Shown: positions 14,996 to 22,506 of the stretch, piece after piece
Position numbering within the stretch: position 1 is the stretch's first letter
Layout of the letters: the number at the start of each line of letters is the position of its first letter
Assembly: GCA_964348455.1 (NCBI GenBank)
Contig: CAYGCQ010000013.1
Span: 1-30,364, forward strand
Source of the DNA: UBA10133 sp964348455
GTDB taxonomy: Bacteria; Patescibacteriota; Microgenomatia; UBA1400; MFAQ01
Reading direction: 5' to 3'
Length of the DNA stretch: 30,364 nucleotides
Translations under genes and position numbers: made by a program
Notes under the pieces: model-generated
Database searches by the model: none
What the model was told of the DNA's origin: nothing
What the model saw: only the letters and a program-made list of their open reading frames with translations

Positions 14996-15838
14996 ATGGA
15001 CATTTCTCGATCGATCCAAGCTACAGTTAAATACTCCGATTATTTTAATTTTCCTCTGTCTCCGGAAGAAATTCATTTCTGGTTAATCTCTCCACAAAAA
15101 GTATCTTTAAAAAAAATTAGTTCCCTTTTACCCAAGAAGAAAGATCTCTCAGAAGAAAAAGTCCGCTCCATTCTTACAGAATCAACTAACGAGAAAGTTA
15201 TCTTCGCACAACATCTAATAAAAATACTAAAATTTATCCCCGGCTTACGACTAATTGCTTTGACTGGGTCTGTTGCTGCAAAAAATTCTTACCCGGATGA
15301 CGATATCGATCTTTTTTTTATTACGTCACCTCATGCACTATGGCTAGTTAGACCCATTGTTCTTTTTACGATTTCACTCTTTTTTAGACGTCGTCACCCA
15401 GGGGAGGACCATTCTCAGGCCACCAATGCTTTTTGTCCCAACTTGTGGCTAGACTCCTTATCAATAAAAGTTCCTATTAATAAGCGAAATTTATACACAG
15501 CCCATGAAGTTTTGCAAATAGTTCCACTTCTAGATAGGGGAGATACCTACCAAAGCTTCCTTTTTCATAATAGTTGGGTTAAGAGATATCTCGCAAACGC
15601 CTATCACTCTCTTACTTCCACATCTAATTCTCCGAAATCTTCTGAAAATCGACATCTAAGGTCAAAATCTCTAAATCTTGTTTTGGTTCCTTTTAACTAC
15701 ATCTCATACATTATTCAGCTTCTGTACATGAGACCGAAGAAGACTACTGAAACTGTTCATTTGCACGCAGCCTATTTACACACAACTGATTTTTCCTCAA
15801 AAATTAATAAACATCTCAAGACCTCAGAGGCTATATAA
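14996..15838 (+). CDS. nucleotidyltransferase-like protein
   Basis: This 280-aa protein has a pol-beta/MNT-type nucleotidyltransferase signature: TGS (90-92) followed by the metal-binding DxD (Asp103, Asp105) in GSVAAKNSYPDDDIDLFFI. The N-terminal 70 residues look like a winged-helix-like module (FPLSPEEIHFWL, EEKVRSILT), a combination seen in CPR nucleotidyltransferase-domain proteins. After the active-site block come a basic hydrophobic stretch (RPIVLFTISLFFRRRHP) and a C-terminal helical region. There is no signal peptide. It is co-oriented and tightly packed between the solute-binding protein and the second yidC. The substrate is unknown; tRNA, small-molecule or protein modification are all possible. 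Confidence 0.65.
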   Translation: MDISRSIQATVKYSDYFNFPLSPEEIHFWLISPQKVSLKKISSLLPKKKDLSEEKVRSILTESTNEKVIFAQHLIKILKFIPGLRLIALTGSVAAKNSYPDDDIDLFFITSPHALWLVRPIVLFTISLFFRRRHPGEDHSQATNAFCPNLWLDSLSIKVPINKRNLYTAHEVLQIVPLLDRGDTYQSFLFHNSWVKRYLANAYHSLTSTSNSPKSSENRHLRSKSLNLVLVPFNYISYIIQLLYMRPKKTTETVHLHAAYLHTTDFSSKINKHLKTSEAI

Positions 15839-15839
15839 T
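15834..15839 (+). promoter_or_regulatory. -10 box of the second yidC
   Basis: TATAAT overlaps the stop codon of the preceding gene and ends 11 nt before ATG 15850. No Shine-Dalgarno sequence is present. Confidence 0.5.
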
Positions 15840-15849
15840 TACACTACTC

Positions 15850-16644
15850 ATGGACTTCTTCACCCTATATATATATCAGCCGTTTTTCAACATTCTTGTT
15901 GGGTTGTACTGGTTGGTTGGGCAGTTTTTACCTACTCCAGACATGGGGATCGCTGTCATACTTTTTGCTGTTGCTGTCAGAATTATCCTTTTACCCATTG
16001 ACTTGGTTGGGCAGCAGTCAGATGAGGATAAATTCAAAATTTCAGAGAAATATAAACAAATAAACAAAGAGTTTGCCACCGATCCTATCCGCCGGAGAGC
16101 AGAGACTCGAAAACTCATGAAACAAAGCCCTGGTGCTATTTTTTCGGAAGTTTTCAATATTTCAATCCAAGTCGTGATTATCTTGATTTTATATCGCATT
16201 TTTACAACGGGACTTGAAGGGGCTGACATGCACCTTATGTATAAATTTATGCCTACAGTCCATCAGCCAATCAACCTAATGTTTTTGGGAAAATACGACC
16301 TTTCACACACCAATAGCACTCTAAATATTTTGCAGTCTGTCATGATTGCGCTGGGTGAAATCTTCCATCTTTACTTTGCTCCCATTAAGCCCACAAAAAA
16401 AGACCTCGTCTCGCTCGTAATTTTCTTCCCTATTTTTAGCTTTTTAGTCTTTATGTTCCTACCTTCCGGAAAGAAGGTTTTTATCATAACCTCCTTGGCT
16501 TTTGGCATCGTTCTAAAAATAATCAAACAGGTCATGTATTTAACTTATTCCCTCAGGCACAAAGTGGAGGATTCTACACCTTCCCAGCCAGGCACGCCAC
16601 CCCCAGTTCCACCCCAAAACATTACAGCTACACCGACTCTATAA
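15850..16644 (+). CDS. YidC/Oxa1-family insertase paralog (copy 2)
   Basis: This 264-aa protein has the YidC/Oxa1 plan: a first core membrane segment with the conserved arginine (Arg44 in IAVILFAVAVRIILLPIDL), a long charged cytoplasmic hairpin (55-95, KYKQINKEFATDP...RKLMKQSPGAIF), then segments near 100-120, 165-185, 190-210 and 215-235. The C-terminal tail is rich in Pro/Thr (PSQPGTPPPVPP). It is diverged from the yidC at 929-1666 and lies outside the conserved cluster, so it is probably a specialised insertase, perhaps for the surface proteins encoded around it. That role is inference from context. Confidence 0.88.
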   Translation: MDFFTLYIYQPFFNILVGLYWLVGQFLPTPDMGIAVILFAVAVRIILLPIDLVGQQSDEDKFKISEKYKQINKEFATDPIRRRAETRKLMKQSPGAIFSEVFNISIQVVIILILYRIFTTGLEGADMHLMYKFMPTVHQPINLMFLGKYDLSHTNSTLNILQSVMIALGEIFHLYFAPIKPTKKDLVSLVIFFPIFSFLVFMFLPSGKKVFIITSLAFGIVLKIIKQVMYLTYSLRHKVEDSTPSQPGTPPPVPPQNITATPTL

Positions 16645-16650
16645 AAAGGA

Positions 16651-16656
16651 TATAAT
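16651..16656 (+). promoter_or_regulatory. -10 box of the SPFH gene
   Basis: A perfect TATAAT lies 11 nt before ATG 16667. The leader would be only a few nucleotides long, and no Shine-Dalgarno sequence is seen. Confidence 0.55.
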
Positions 16657-16666
16657 AGATTAAGTT

Positions 16667-17278
16667 ATGGCAGATTTTGATAAATTGGTAGTTTCATTTC
16701 TCGTTGATGAAGTCGTTGGAGGCTTCTTTATCTCCGTTCCACCCGGACACGTTGCCTGTGTCTATGATCGAGGTGGTGGGGTGCTTAAACGCGTCTGGGG
16801 CCCAGGTCTCCACCTAAAGATTCCCTTTTGGCAGATAGCTAAGCTTTTTAACGCTCAAGTAGTCGAATACACCATTCGTCATGGTTTTGATCTATCTGTC
16901 AAAGAAGCATTGGGGGACGAGCCTGTCATAGCAACTACCAAAGATAACAAGACAATATCCATCGAAGGATCGATCCTTTTTCGTTTAGACAAAGCCAACG
17001 CACCACTCCTTTGGGAAAATATTGGAGACAACTTCGTCTCTAAAGTTATCCGACCATACTCCAGAAGCCGTATAGCTTCAGCATTCAGCAAGTTCGACTC
17101 CAAAAACATTGGTCTCGAGCGCTCCAAAATTGAAACTATGCTAAAAGAAGAACTGAACCAGCTTTTTAAAGATAAGGCTCTAATTATCGAGAATGTCTTG
17201 TTTTCCGAGGTTAAGGTAATCGATTCTGAAGCTCGTCGCTCTGGTCAGAGTATCCTTTCTACTCCCCCCACGGCTTAG
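16667..17278 (+). CDS. SPFH / band 7 domain protein
   Basis: This 203-aa protein has the SPFH (stomatin/prohibitin) fold: VPPGHVACVYDRGGGVLKRVWGPGLH at about 25-50, then TTKDNKTISIEGSILFRLD at about 90-108, then VIRPYSRSRIASAFSKFD and the helical IETMLKEELNQLF. Such proteins form membrane-associated ring assemblies and often regulate membrane proteases. Here the N-terminal membrane segment is weak (VVSFLVDEVVGGFFISV) and the C-terminal coiled coil typical of longer members is missing, so this is a minimal version. Co-orientation with the upstream yidC paralog suggests a membrane-organisation role. No FtsH or NfeD partner lies in the window. Confidence 0.88.
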   Translation: MADFDKLVVSFLVDEVVGGFFISVPPGHVACVYDRGGGVLKRVWGPGLHLKIPFWQIAKLFNAQVVEYTIRHGFDLSVKEALGDEPVIATTKDNKTISIEGSILFRLDKANAPLLWENIGDNFVSKVIRPYSRSRIASAFSKFDSKNIGLERSKIETMLKEELNQLFKDKALIIENVLFSEVKVIDSEARRSGQSILSTPPTA

Positions 17279-17350
17279 TTTTTTATAATCAAGCGAGTGA
17301 GTGCAAAAAACACTAATATTTTGCCGAGCGAGCGAAGATTATATAGATGC

Positions 17351-17380
17351 TTGCTCTATAACAGTTAATCTATATATACT
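17351..17380 (+). promoter_or_regulatory. promoter of the type IV ATPase-Nudix gene
   Basis: TTGCTC at 17351-17356, an 18-nt spacer, and TATACT at 17375-17380. The -10 ends 7 nt before ATG 17387. The sequence just upstream (17283-17341) can fold through TATAATC/GATTATA. Confidence 0.65.
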
Positions 17381-17386
17381 TAAATC

Positions 17387-20300
17387 ATGGCCTTGCCCAA
17401 ATACTCTGTACTGCAGATTCGTCCAGCCAAAGACTCCATCACGGGTCAGGCAGCCTTTATCGAATTTCTAGCCTCCCTTAGGACATCCCTCAAAGCTGGT
17501 TTTATGGATCGACTTTTGGGTACCTATGAAACTATCTGTCTTGAAATCGTAAACCTGAACCAAACCACTTTTTTTATTATCTCCTGTCCGGAACGCATGG
17601 AGCATCTCGTTCGCTCTCAAATTGCTGCCCAGTATCCGACGGCCTTAATTACCCCCATGAAAGACTACCTTTCCGACTGGCTCAATCATGGCCAGTCTGC
17701 GGTGGGGCAGTTAGTTCTCACGGCCCCTTCCTACTTTTCGATAAACAGTACTCTTGATGACAAAATTGATCAGATGGCTTCCATCTTGGGTAGTTTGGCA
17801 AGAGTTCCTGCAGGTCAAGCCGCTATAGTCCAGATTTGTTTATTTGCCCCTCCCAAAAATTGGCAAAAATCAGCTCGTTCCCAACTAGAAACAGTAACTC
17901 CGGCCACTGCAACGGATCCAGCTAAAAGTAAACCAAGCCCTTTCAAAGCTATTATCGAAAAGAAGCTACTGTTTCAGGCCTTTAGCTGTGATATCCGATT
18001 GGCGGCCATTACCCCAAGCGCCTCAGCTTCTTCTCAGCTTTTATCTCAGTTGGCAGCTGCCTTTGGAACCTATTCACTTTCAGAAGGAAACAGTTTTGCC
18101 TTAAAAGTCCCTAAGTACTCTGGTTCACTTTCAAAATTAAAACAAATGATCATTGATCGTTCTGCCAAGTACTCGAATCAATATCAGTACTTAAACTATG
18201 GAGAAATAACATCCATCTTCCACTTACCGGGGATTCTTCTGGCGCCTATCAAGGGGATTGCATGGGGAAAGACACTAAAAGGGGAAGCTCCCATCAACTT
18301 ACCTGTTGACGAAAACATTCCCGAAAGCGAGAGGCATCTTTATAACTTCTTTGGCAAAACCGAATACAAAAATCACATGGCCGTTTTTGGAATGAAGAAG
18401 GGTATGGATCGTCTACGTCACACATACATCCTTGGAAAATCTGGTACAGGTAAATCTACCCTCATTGGCCGGATGGCTATCAATGATATTCAACATGGAG
18501 AGGGGGTTGCTTTCGTTGATCCTCATGGCGACGCTGCTGAAGTTCTACTCGACTATATTCCTGAAAGCCGCATCGGGGATGTCGCATATCTTGATCCTTC
18601 TGTTCCGGAAAAATCTTTTTGGATGAATCCTCTCTATGTCAAAACTCCCGCTCAGGGAGAGATGGTTGCTTCAAGCATAGTTTCCATTTTTAGTAAATTG
18701 TATGGTAATTCCTGGGGTCCTCGTTTGGAGTATATTTTGAGAAACACACTTCTGACCTTGGTATACAAACCGGAAACCACCTTGGCCGATGTCCCTCGGA
18801 TTCTCACCAACAAAGAATTTAGGGAGAAAGAGTGTCTTGTCCACGTTACAGATCCTATCCTCGTAAACTTCTGGCGTGACGAATACGACAAGTACTCGGA
18901 AAAATTTCAAACTGAAGCTATTGCTCCAATTCTAAACAAAGTTGGTCAATTTGTGACTTCACCTACTATCAGAGACATCATTAATCACCCGAAGAGCACC
19001 GTCGATTTTGAAGACATGATGAATTCCGGAAAGATAATTATCTTAAATCTTCCTCAAGGAAAAATTGGAGAAGATAATGCTGCTTTACTTGGTGCCATGT
19101 TCATTTCCCAAATACAAATTGCGGCCATGAACAGAGCTAACATAAAAGAATCAGAGAGGCGTGAGTTTTTCCTTTATGTAGATGAGTTCCAAAACTTCGC
19201 CACTTCTTCGTTCGTAAAAATTCTTGCTGAAGCTAGAAAATACAAACTAGGATTAATACTGGCAAATCAGTATATTGCTCAGTTGCCAGAAGAGATTCAG
19301 AATGCTATTTTTGGAAACGTTGGTACTGTCATGAGTTATGTTGTTGGCGCCTCAGACGCTGATCGTATCGTAAAAGAACTCAACAGCCTCTACACTCCGG
19401 ACGAATTGGTTGGTTTGGGCAAATATCAGTTGGCCATGAAAATGTCGGTAGACTCCCAAATGACTCAGCCTTTCTCGGCATACGCATTGCCTTTACCGGA
19501 TACCATGACTCATCAAAAAGAAAAAGTTTTAGTCTCTACTTACGAGAAGTATTATCGCAAGATCGAACCAATGGACATGTCACAAGTAACTTCCATCATG
19601 ACTCCTGCCGCCAAGAGATTTACCGAACCACCCTACATTCCCAAAGCCTTACGTACTCCTGAAAATTCTCCATCGGATTTCAAAAGCCAACCAAACATTT
19701 CCTCATCTTCGTCATCAACATCACCAGACTCATCCCTACGATCACCGTCATTCCGAGCGGAGTCGAGGAATCTCACTCCATCCACACCATATACCCCAAA
19801 ACCGGCATACCAGCCTCAGCTTCCACCAACCCCTACCTTATCCAAGCCAAACACCTACAAGATTCCTCCATCCGGAGTACCCATAAAACTTGAAGAAATA
19901 AACAAGCCAACCCCTGCTAATACAAAAAAATCTTCACTTGTCATTCCGACCGCAGTGGAGGAATCTCAAACTACCATTAAATCTACACCGGTAGTCATTC
20001 CGGGCTTGACCCGGAATCCATCAAATAACTCCAATAATTCTTCATCATTGTTAGGAGGCAAATCCGACGTGGCAAGCTCTCTCCGTCAAACAACAACTCC
20101 TCTCAAAGACCCAACACTCGAGGAGATGGATGAACTTAGAAAACAAGGCCTTCGCCCCAGTATTGTTGGTTGCTTCTTTAATAATAAAAAAATTCTTTTA
20201 GCTTATCAAAAAACTTTTAATCAATGGCTACTACCCCAAGGGGGAGTAGAAAACAAAGAAGCGATAAAAGACGCTTTTTCAAAAGAACTGTCTGAGGAAG

Positions 20301-21055
20301 TCACTGAGGACTTTATAAAAAAATGTGACACCAACATTAAACTAGTTGCTGTAGATAAAATTGAATTTCCACCAAGCAAGCAGGGGTTGAGAGATATGTC
20401 CACCGATTCCGGAGACTCTGTGGTTATGAAAGGAAAATATTATTATTTCTACGCCACAGAAGTCAAAGATACTGACATTACGATCGGTGCAACGGAGTTT
20501 GATGACATTAAATGGCTAAATTTCGAAGAAGCGTATAAACTAATTAAAGAGACCAATACTGGAGGTAGATTAAGAATGATAATGAACCTCCTCAATACTC
20601 TAAAAGAGAAAGGTCTTCTTTCTACCAATCAACCAAACAACCATGGATCCGAATCAGAAAACAGACCAATCAAACCAAGACTTAATGCTAGCCCCGGAAG
20701 ACTCTCTGATGAAGAGCCCAGAAACTTCCAAAACGGAAGCTTCGGTTCAGGACCAATCAACAGAAACTCCGGGAGTCAGTTACACACCTCCCCAAGCTTG
20801 GGGGGGAGATCAAACCGCTTCTCCGGCGGGAACACCTCCAGCCAATCCTCCTCTGGCGGAAACTCCACCAATCCCAGACACTCCATTCTCCTCGACCCCG
20901 CCCCAGTCATCCCGGGAAGAATCAATGTTCCGGCAGGAGCCAGTCGTGGACCAGACACCTCCACAGCCGGCCCCATGGATGTTGCCTCAACAGTCAGTCA
21001 ATCAGACGTCACCAAGTCAACCTCAGATGCCGACGTTTCAGGCACCATCTACTGA
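17387..21055 (+). CDS. type IV secretion/conjugation-type ATPase fused to a Nudix hydrolase domain
   Basis: This 1222-aa open frame has four parts. Residues 1-330 are an N-terminal region of TraC/VirB4-coupling type without clear motifs. Residues about 330-740 form a TraG/VirD4/DUF87-like P-loop ATPase with Walker A GKSGTGKST (350-358), VDPHGD, and Walker B FFLYVDEFQNF (Asp599-Glu600), then ARKYKLGLILANQY. A Ser/Pro-rich linker (about 745-920) contains three in-frame palindromic repeats. A Nudix domain (about 925-1075) has the box GGVENKEAIKDAFSKELSEE (952-971), keeping the catalytic Glu residues with Lys for Arg. The last 137 residues are Ser/Gly/Asn-rich and overlap the next gene out of frame, so they may be read-through past a lost stop. 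The ATPase probably serves DNA or protein translocation at the membrane. The mRNA is predicted leaderless. Confidence 0.85.
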   Translation: MALPKYSVLQIRPAKDSITGQAAFIEFLASLRTSLKAGFMDRLLGTYETICLEIVNLNQTTFFIISCPERMEHLVRSQIAAQYPTALITPMKDYLSDWLNHGQSAVGQLVLTAPSYFSINSTLDDKIDQMASILGSLARVPAGQAAIVQICLFAPPKNWQKSARSQLETVTPATATDPAKSKPSPFKAIIEKKLLFQAFSCDIRLAAITPSASASSQLLSQLAAAFGTYSLSEGNSFALKVPKYSGSLSKLKQMIIDRSAKYSNQYQYLNYGEITSIFHLPGILLAPIKGIAWGKTLKGEAPINLPVDENIPESERHLYNFFGKTEYKNHMAVFGMKKGMDRLRHTYILGKSGTGKSTLIGRMAINDIQHGEGVAFVDPHGDAAEVLLDYIPESRIGDVAYLDPSVPEKSFWMNPLYVKTPAQGEMVASSIVSIFSKLYGNSWGPRLEYILRNTLLTLVYKPETTLADVPRILTNKEFREKECLVHVTDPILVNFWRDEYDKYSEKFQTEAIAPILNKVGQFVTSPTIRDIINHPKSTVDFEDMMNSGKIIILNLPQGKIGEDNAALLGAMFISQIQIAAMNRANIKESERREFFLYVDEFQNFATSSFVKILAEARKYKLGLILANQYIAQLPEEIQNAIFGNVGTVMSYVVGASDADRIVKELNSLYTPDELVGLGKYQLAMKMSVDSQMTQPFSAYALPLPDTMTHQKEKVLVSTYEKYYRKIEPMDMSQVTSIMTPAAKRFTEPPYIPKALRTPENSPSDFKSQPNISSSSSSTSPDSSLRSPSFRAESRNLTPSTPYTPKPAYQPQLPPTPTLSKPNTYKIPPSGVPIKLEEINKPTPANTKKSSLVIPTAVEESQTTIKSTPVVIPGLTRNPSNNSNNSSSLLGGKSDVASSLRQTTTPLKDPTLEEMDELRKQGLRPSIVGCFFNNKKILLAYQKTFNQWLLPQGGVENKEAIKDAFSKELSEEVTEDFIKKCDTNIKLVAVDKIEFPPSKQGLRDMSTDSGDSVVMKGKYYYFYATEVKDTDITIGATEFDDIKWLNFEEAYKLIKETNTGGRLRMIMNLLNTLKEKGLLSTNQPNNHGSESENRPIKPRLNASPGRLSDEEPRNFQNGSFGSGPINRNSGSQLHTSPSLGGRSNRFSGGNTSSQSSSGGNSTNPRHSILLDPAPVIPGRINVPAGASRGPDTSTAGPMDVASTVSQSDVTKSTSDADVSGTIY
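19747..19774 (+). repeat. palindromic repeat in the ATPase linker, copy 1
   Basis: GTCATTCCGAGCGGAGTCGAGGAATCTC is read in frame as SFRAESRNL. It lies in the Ser/Pro-rich linker between ATPase and Nudix domains. Confidence 0.8.
19940..19967 (+). repeat. palindromic repeat in the ATPase linker, copy 2
   Basis: GTCATTCCGACCGCAGTGGAGGAATCTC is read in frame as VIPTAVEESQ. Confidence 0.8.
19994..20020 (+). repeat. palindromic repeat in the ATPase linker, copy 3
   Basis: GTCATTCCGGGCTTGACCCGGAATCCA is a near-perfect palindrome, read in frame as VIPGLTRNPS. The close variant at 10630-10656 is read in another strand orientation in tsaD. Confidence 0.85.
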
Positions 21056-21764
21056 GCCGCCACACAAGGGATCACCTCTGTTAAAAAATACCTTAATTAC
21101 TTTCGCTCTTATTCTGCTGGGAACATTCATAGGAGTCCTCGCTTCAAGATTTGTTCCCATGACACCTACCACAGACACTACCCCAGAGCCGGAGCTTACT
21201 CCCACGGAAGAAATGATGCCCATCGAAACTCCGGTACCGGAACCAACTGCCACTTCCTCTGCTCTTCTAGATCTCAAGTGGAACATGATGACAGTCAAAT
21301 CTCCATTAACGGCTTTTAATTCTTATCGTATTTATTACCCCACAACTTGGTCCATCAAGGAGTATAAAAATACACCGGGAGCTGATGAGAGCGGTTCATC
21401 TACCCTGACACTCACAAAAGACAATTTTTCTCTTAAAATTGTTCAAGCTCAGAATTTATCTCCAGTATGTGACTACTCAGGGAACCCAGAAGCCGCTGGT
21501 GAAGGGGTGGTTCAATTTGGAGAATACAGAGAGCTATTCAAGGAGGGCATTCTATCGTGGAGGTGGGGACCTACAACACCCAGTCTCCTTGATGGCGATT
21601 ATTACTTAGTATGCCAAGGCAATAACACTCTTGGTTATTCAAACGCCACATCAATCGGCTTCATCGAGATAAACAGGGACACTGTTGGAGAAGACTCAGA
21701 AATAAGAAGCCAGATAGAGGATGAAGTAAACTACATTCTCGAAAAAATTATTATTCTTCCTTAA
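20643..21764 (+). CDS. proline-rich single-pass membrane protein
   Basis: I do not recognise the family. The 373-aa protein has a cytoplasmic Pro/Gln/Ser/Thr-rich N-terminus (1-140, e.g. PPANPPLAETPPIPDTPFSS), one membrane segment (149-167, NTLITFALILLGTFIGVLA), a Thr/Glu/Pro spacer (TTDTTPEPELTPTEE) and a C-terminal domain of about 165 residues with mixed beta character (FNSYRIYYPTTWSIKEYKN, DGDYYLVCQGNNT) that would face the outside. The beta domain resembles PsbP-like or lipoprotein-type folds only vaguely. The first 137 codons overlap the preceding ORF in another frame. The start ATG 20643 is the first in frame after the Nudix domain ends. The layout (Pro-rich tail, anchor, outer domain) matches that of the solute-binding protein at 13488. 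Confidence 0.8.
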   Translation: MDPNQKTDQSNQDLMLAPEDSLMKSPETSKTEASVQDQSTETPGVSYTPPQAWGGDQTASPAGTPPANPPLAETPPIPDTPFSSTPPQSSREESMFRQEPVVDQTPPQPAPWMLPQQSVNQTSPSQPQMPTFQAPSTEPPHKGSPLLKNTLITFALILLGTFIGVLASRFVPMTPTTDTTPEPELTPTEEMMPIETPVPEPTATSSALLDLKWNMMTVKSPLTAFNSYRIYYPTTWSIKEYKNTPGADESGSSTLTLTKDNFSLKIVQAQNLSPVCDYSGNPEAAGEGVVQFGEYRELFKEGILSWRWGPTTPSLLDGDYYLVCQGNNTLGYSNATSIGFIEINRDTVGEDSEIRSQIEDEVNYILEKIIILP

Positions 21765-21911
21765 GTGGAAAACACAAATTCACCAGAAGACGCTTCATTG
21801 CGGCAATCTAATACAACAACACCCTCGTTCACCGCCAACCCTCCTATGGAAGAGAAAATTTCCCACACTAAACCTACAAAGGCATCAAAAACTTTTATTT
21901 TAATGGGATAA
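21765..21911 (+). pseudogene. N-terminal fragment of a proline/threonine-rich membrane protein
   Basis: Directly after the stop at 21762-21764, GTG opens a 48-codon frame (VENTNSPEDASLRQSNTTTP..., then KPTKASKTFILMG) ending at TAA. Its make-up, a polar Ser/Thr/Pro tail leading into a Lys-rich junction and the first residues of a hydrophobic stretch, copies the start of the preceding gene's architecture but stops where the membrane segment should begin. I read it as the remnant of a truncated gene; a genuine short peptide is possible. Confidence 0.45.
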
Positions 21912-22133
21912 ATAACCAGATGGGTTATCACGGACTATCGCATCTACTATTAGATTTATCGACCTGTGACAACCTTTTGCGCTTTTCTCTGGGGTCTTGA
22001 CAAAAATTTCAAATTGTTTTTAAAATAGCAATCGAGATAGTTGAGTGATAATTTCTGATATACTCAACACTGTCATCATCTGTCATTCCCGACCTGATCG
22101 GGAATCTATATCAATTAACAATAATAAACCAAT
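21912..22133 (+). promoter_or_regulatory. groESL control region
   Basis: TTGACA at 21997-22002 is followed after 18 nt by TAAAAT at 22021-22026. Downstream, an extended -10 (TG-a-TATACT, 22056-22064) lies inside an inverted repeat GTTGAGT (22040-22046) ... ACTCAAC (22062-22068) with a 15-nt spacer. That repeat is not the HrcA CIRCE sequence, but its position over a -10 box suits an operator. A copy of the palindromic repeat (22082-22108) then occupies the leader. No Shine-Dalgarno sequence precedes groES. Confidence 0.6.
22082..22108 (+). repeat. palindromic repeat in the groES leader
   Basis: GTCATTCCCGACCTGATCGGGAATCTA is the same 27-mer as the copy inside tsaD at 11015-11041. As RNA it would form a hairpin in the 5' UTR. 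Confidence 0.9.
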
Positions 22134-22445
22134 ATGGTTAACACTCTCACTGTTAAAAAATTGCAACCTGCTCCAGGATATCTCTTGGTAGAACCGGCTA
22201 AACAGGAAAAGAAAACTGCTTCCGGTCTTTATCTCCCTGATTCTCATTCCGAGAAACCCCAGTACGGAACAGTACTTGCAGCTGGTGGCAAATTAATTAA
22301 TGATCGCGGTGTCGAAGTTAATTCTCCCGCCAAAGCAGGGGACACTGTTCTCTACAAGAAATGGGGAGGCAACGAAGTCGAGATTGGTGATACTGAATAT
22401 CAATTCCTCAAGTTCGACGACATCCTCGCCGTAGTTAGCAAATAA
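22134..22445 (+). CDS. groES: co-chaperonin GroES
   Basis: This 103-aa protein (Cpn10) caps the GroEL folding chamber. Its features are the LQPAPGYLLVEPAKQEKKTASGLYLPD N-terminal strand and mobile loop (about 10-36), the roof region GTVLAAGGKLI, GDTVLYKKWGGNEVEIGDTEYQFLKFDDILAVV at the C-terminus, and normal length. It is the first gene of groESL; groEL follows after 61 nt that hold another repeat copy (22460-22485). No Shine-Dalgarno sequence is visible. Confidence 0.96.
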   Translation: MVNTLTVKKLQPAPGYLLVEPAKQEKKTASGLYLPDSHSEKPQYGTVLAAGGKLINDRGVEVNSPAKAGDTVLYKKWGGNEVEIGDTEYQFLKFDDILAVVSK

Positions 22446-22459
22446 ATTATCAACTCGTG

Positions 22460-22485
22460 TCATCCTCGCGAATGCGGGGATCCAC
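22460..22485 (+). repeat. palindromic repeat between groES and groEL
   Basis: GTCATCCTCGCGAATGCGGGGATCCA is a variant of the same family with arms ATCC(T/C)CGC/GCGGGGAT. It would form a hairpin in the intercistronic mRNA and could affect the groES:groEL ratio. Confidence 0.8.
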
Positions 22486-22506
22486 AACAACAAATAAAAA
22501 ATAAAT

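Noticed and set aside
22040..22068. CIRCE element for HrcA
   Set aside because: The arms are GTTGAGT/ACTCAAC with a 15-nt spacer, not TTAGCACTC-N9-GAGTGCTAA.
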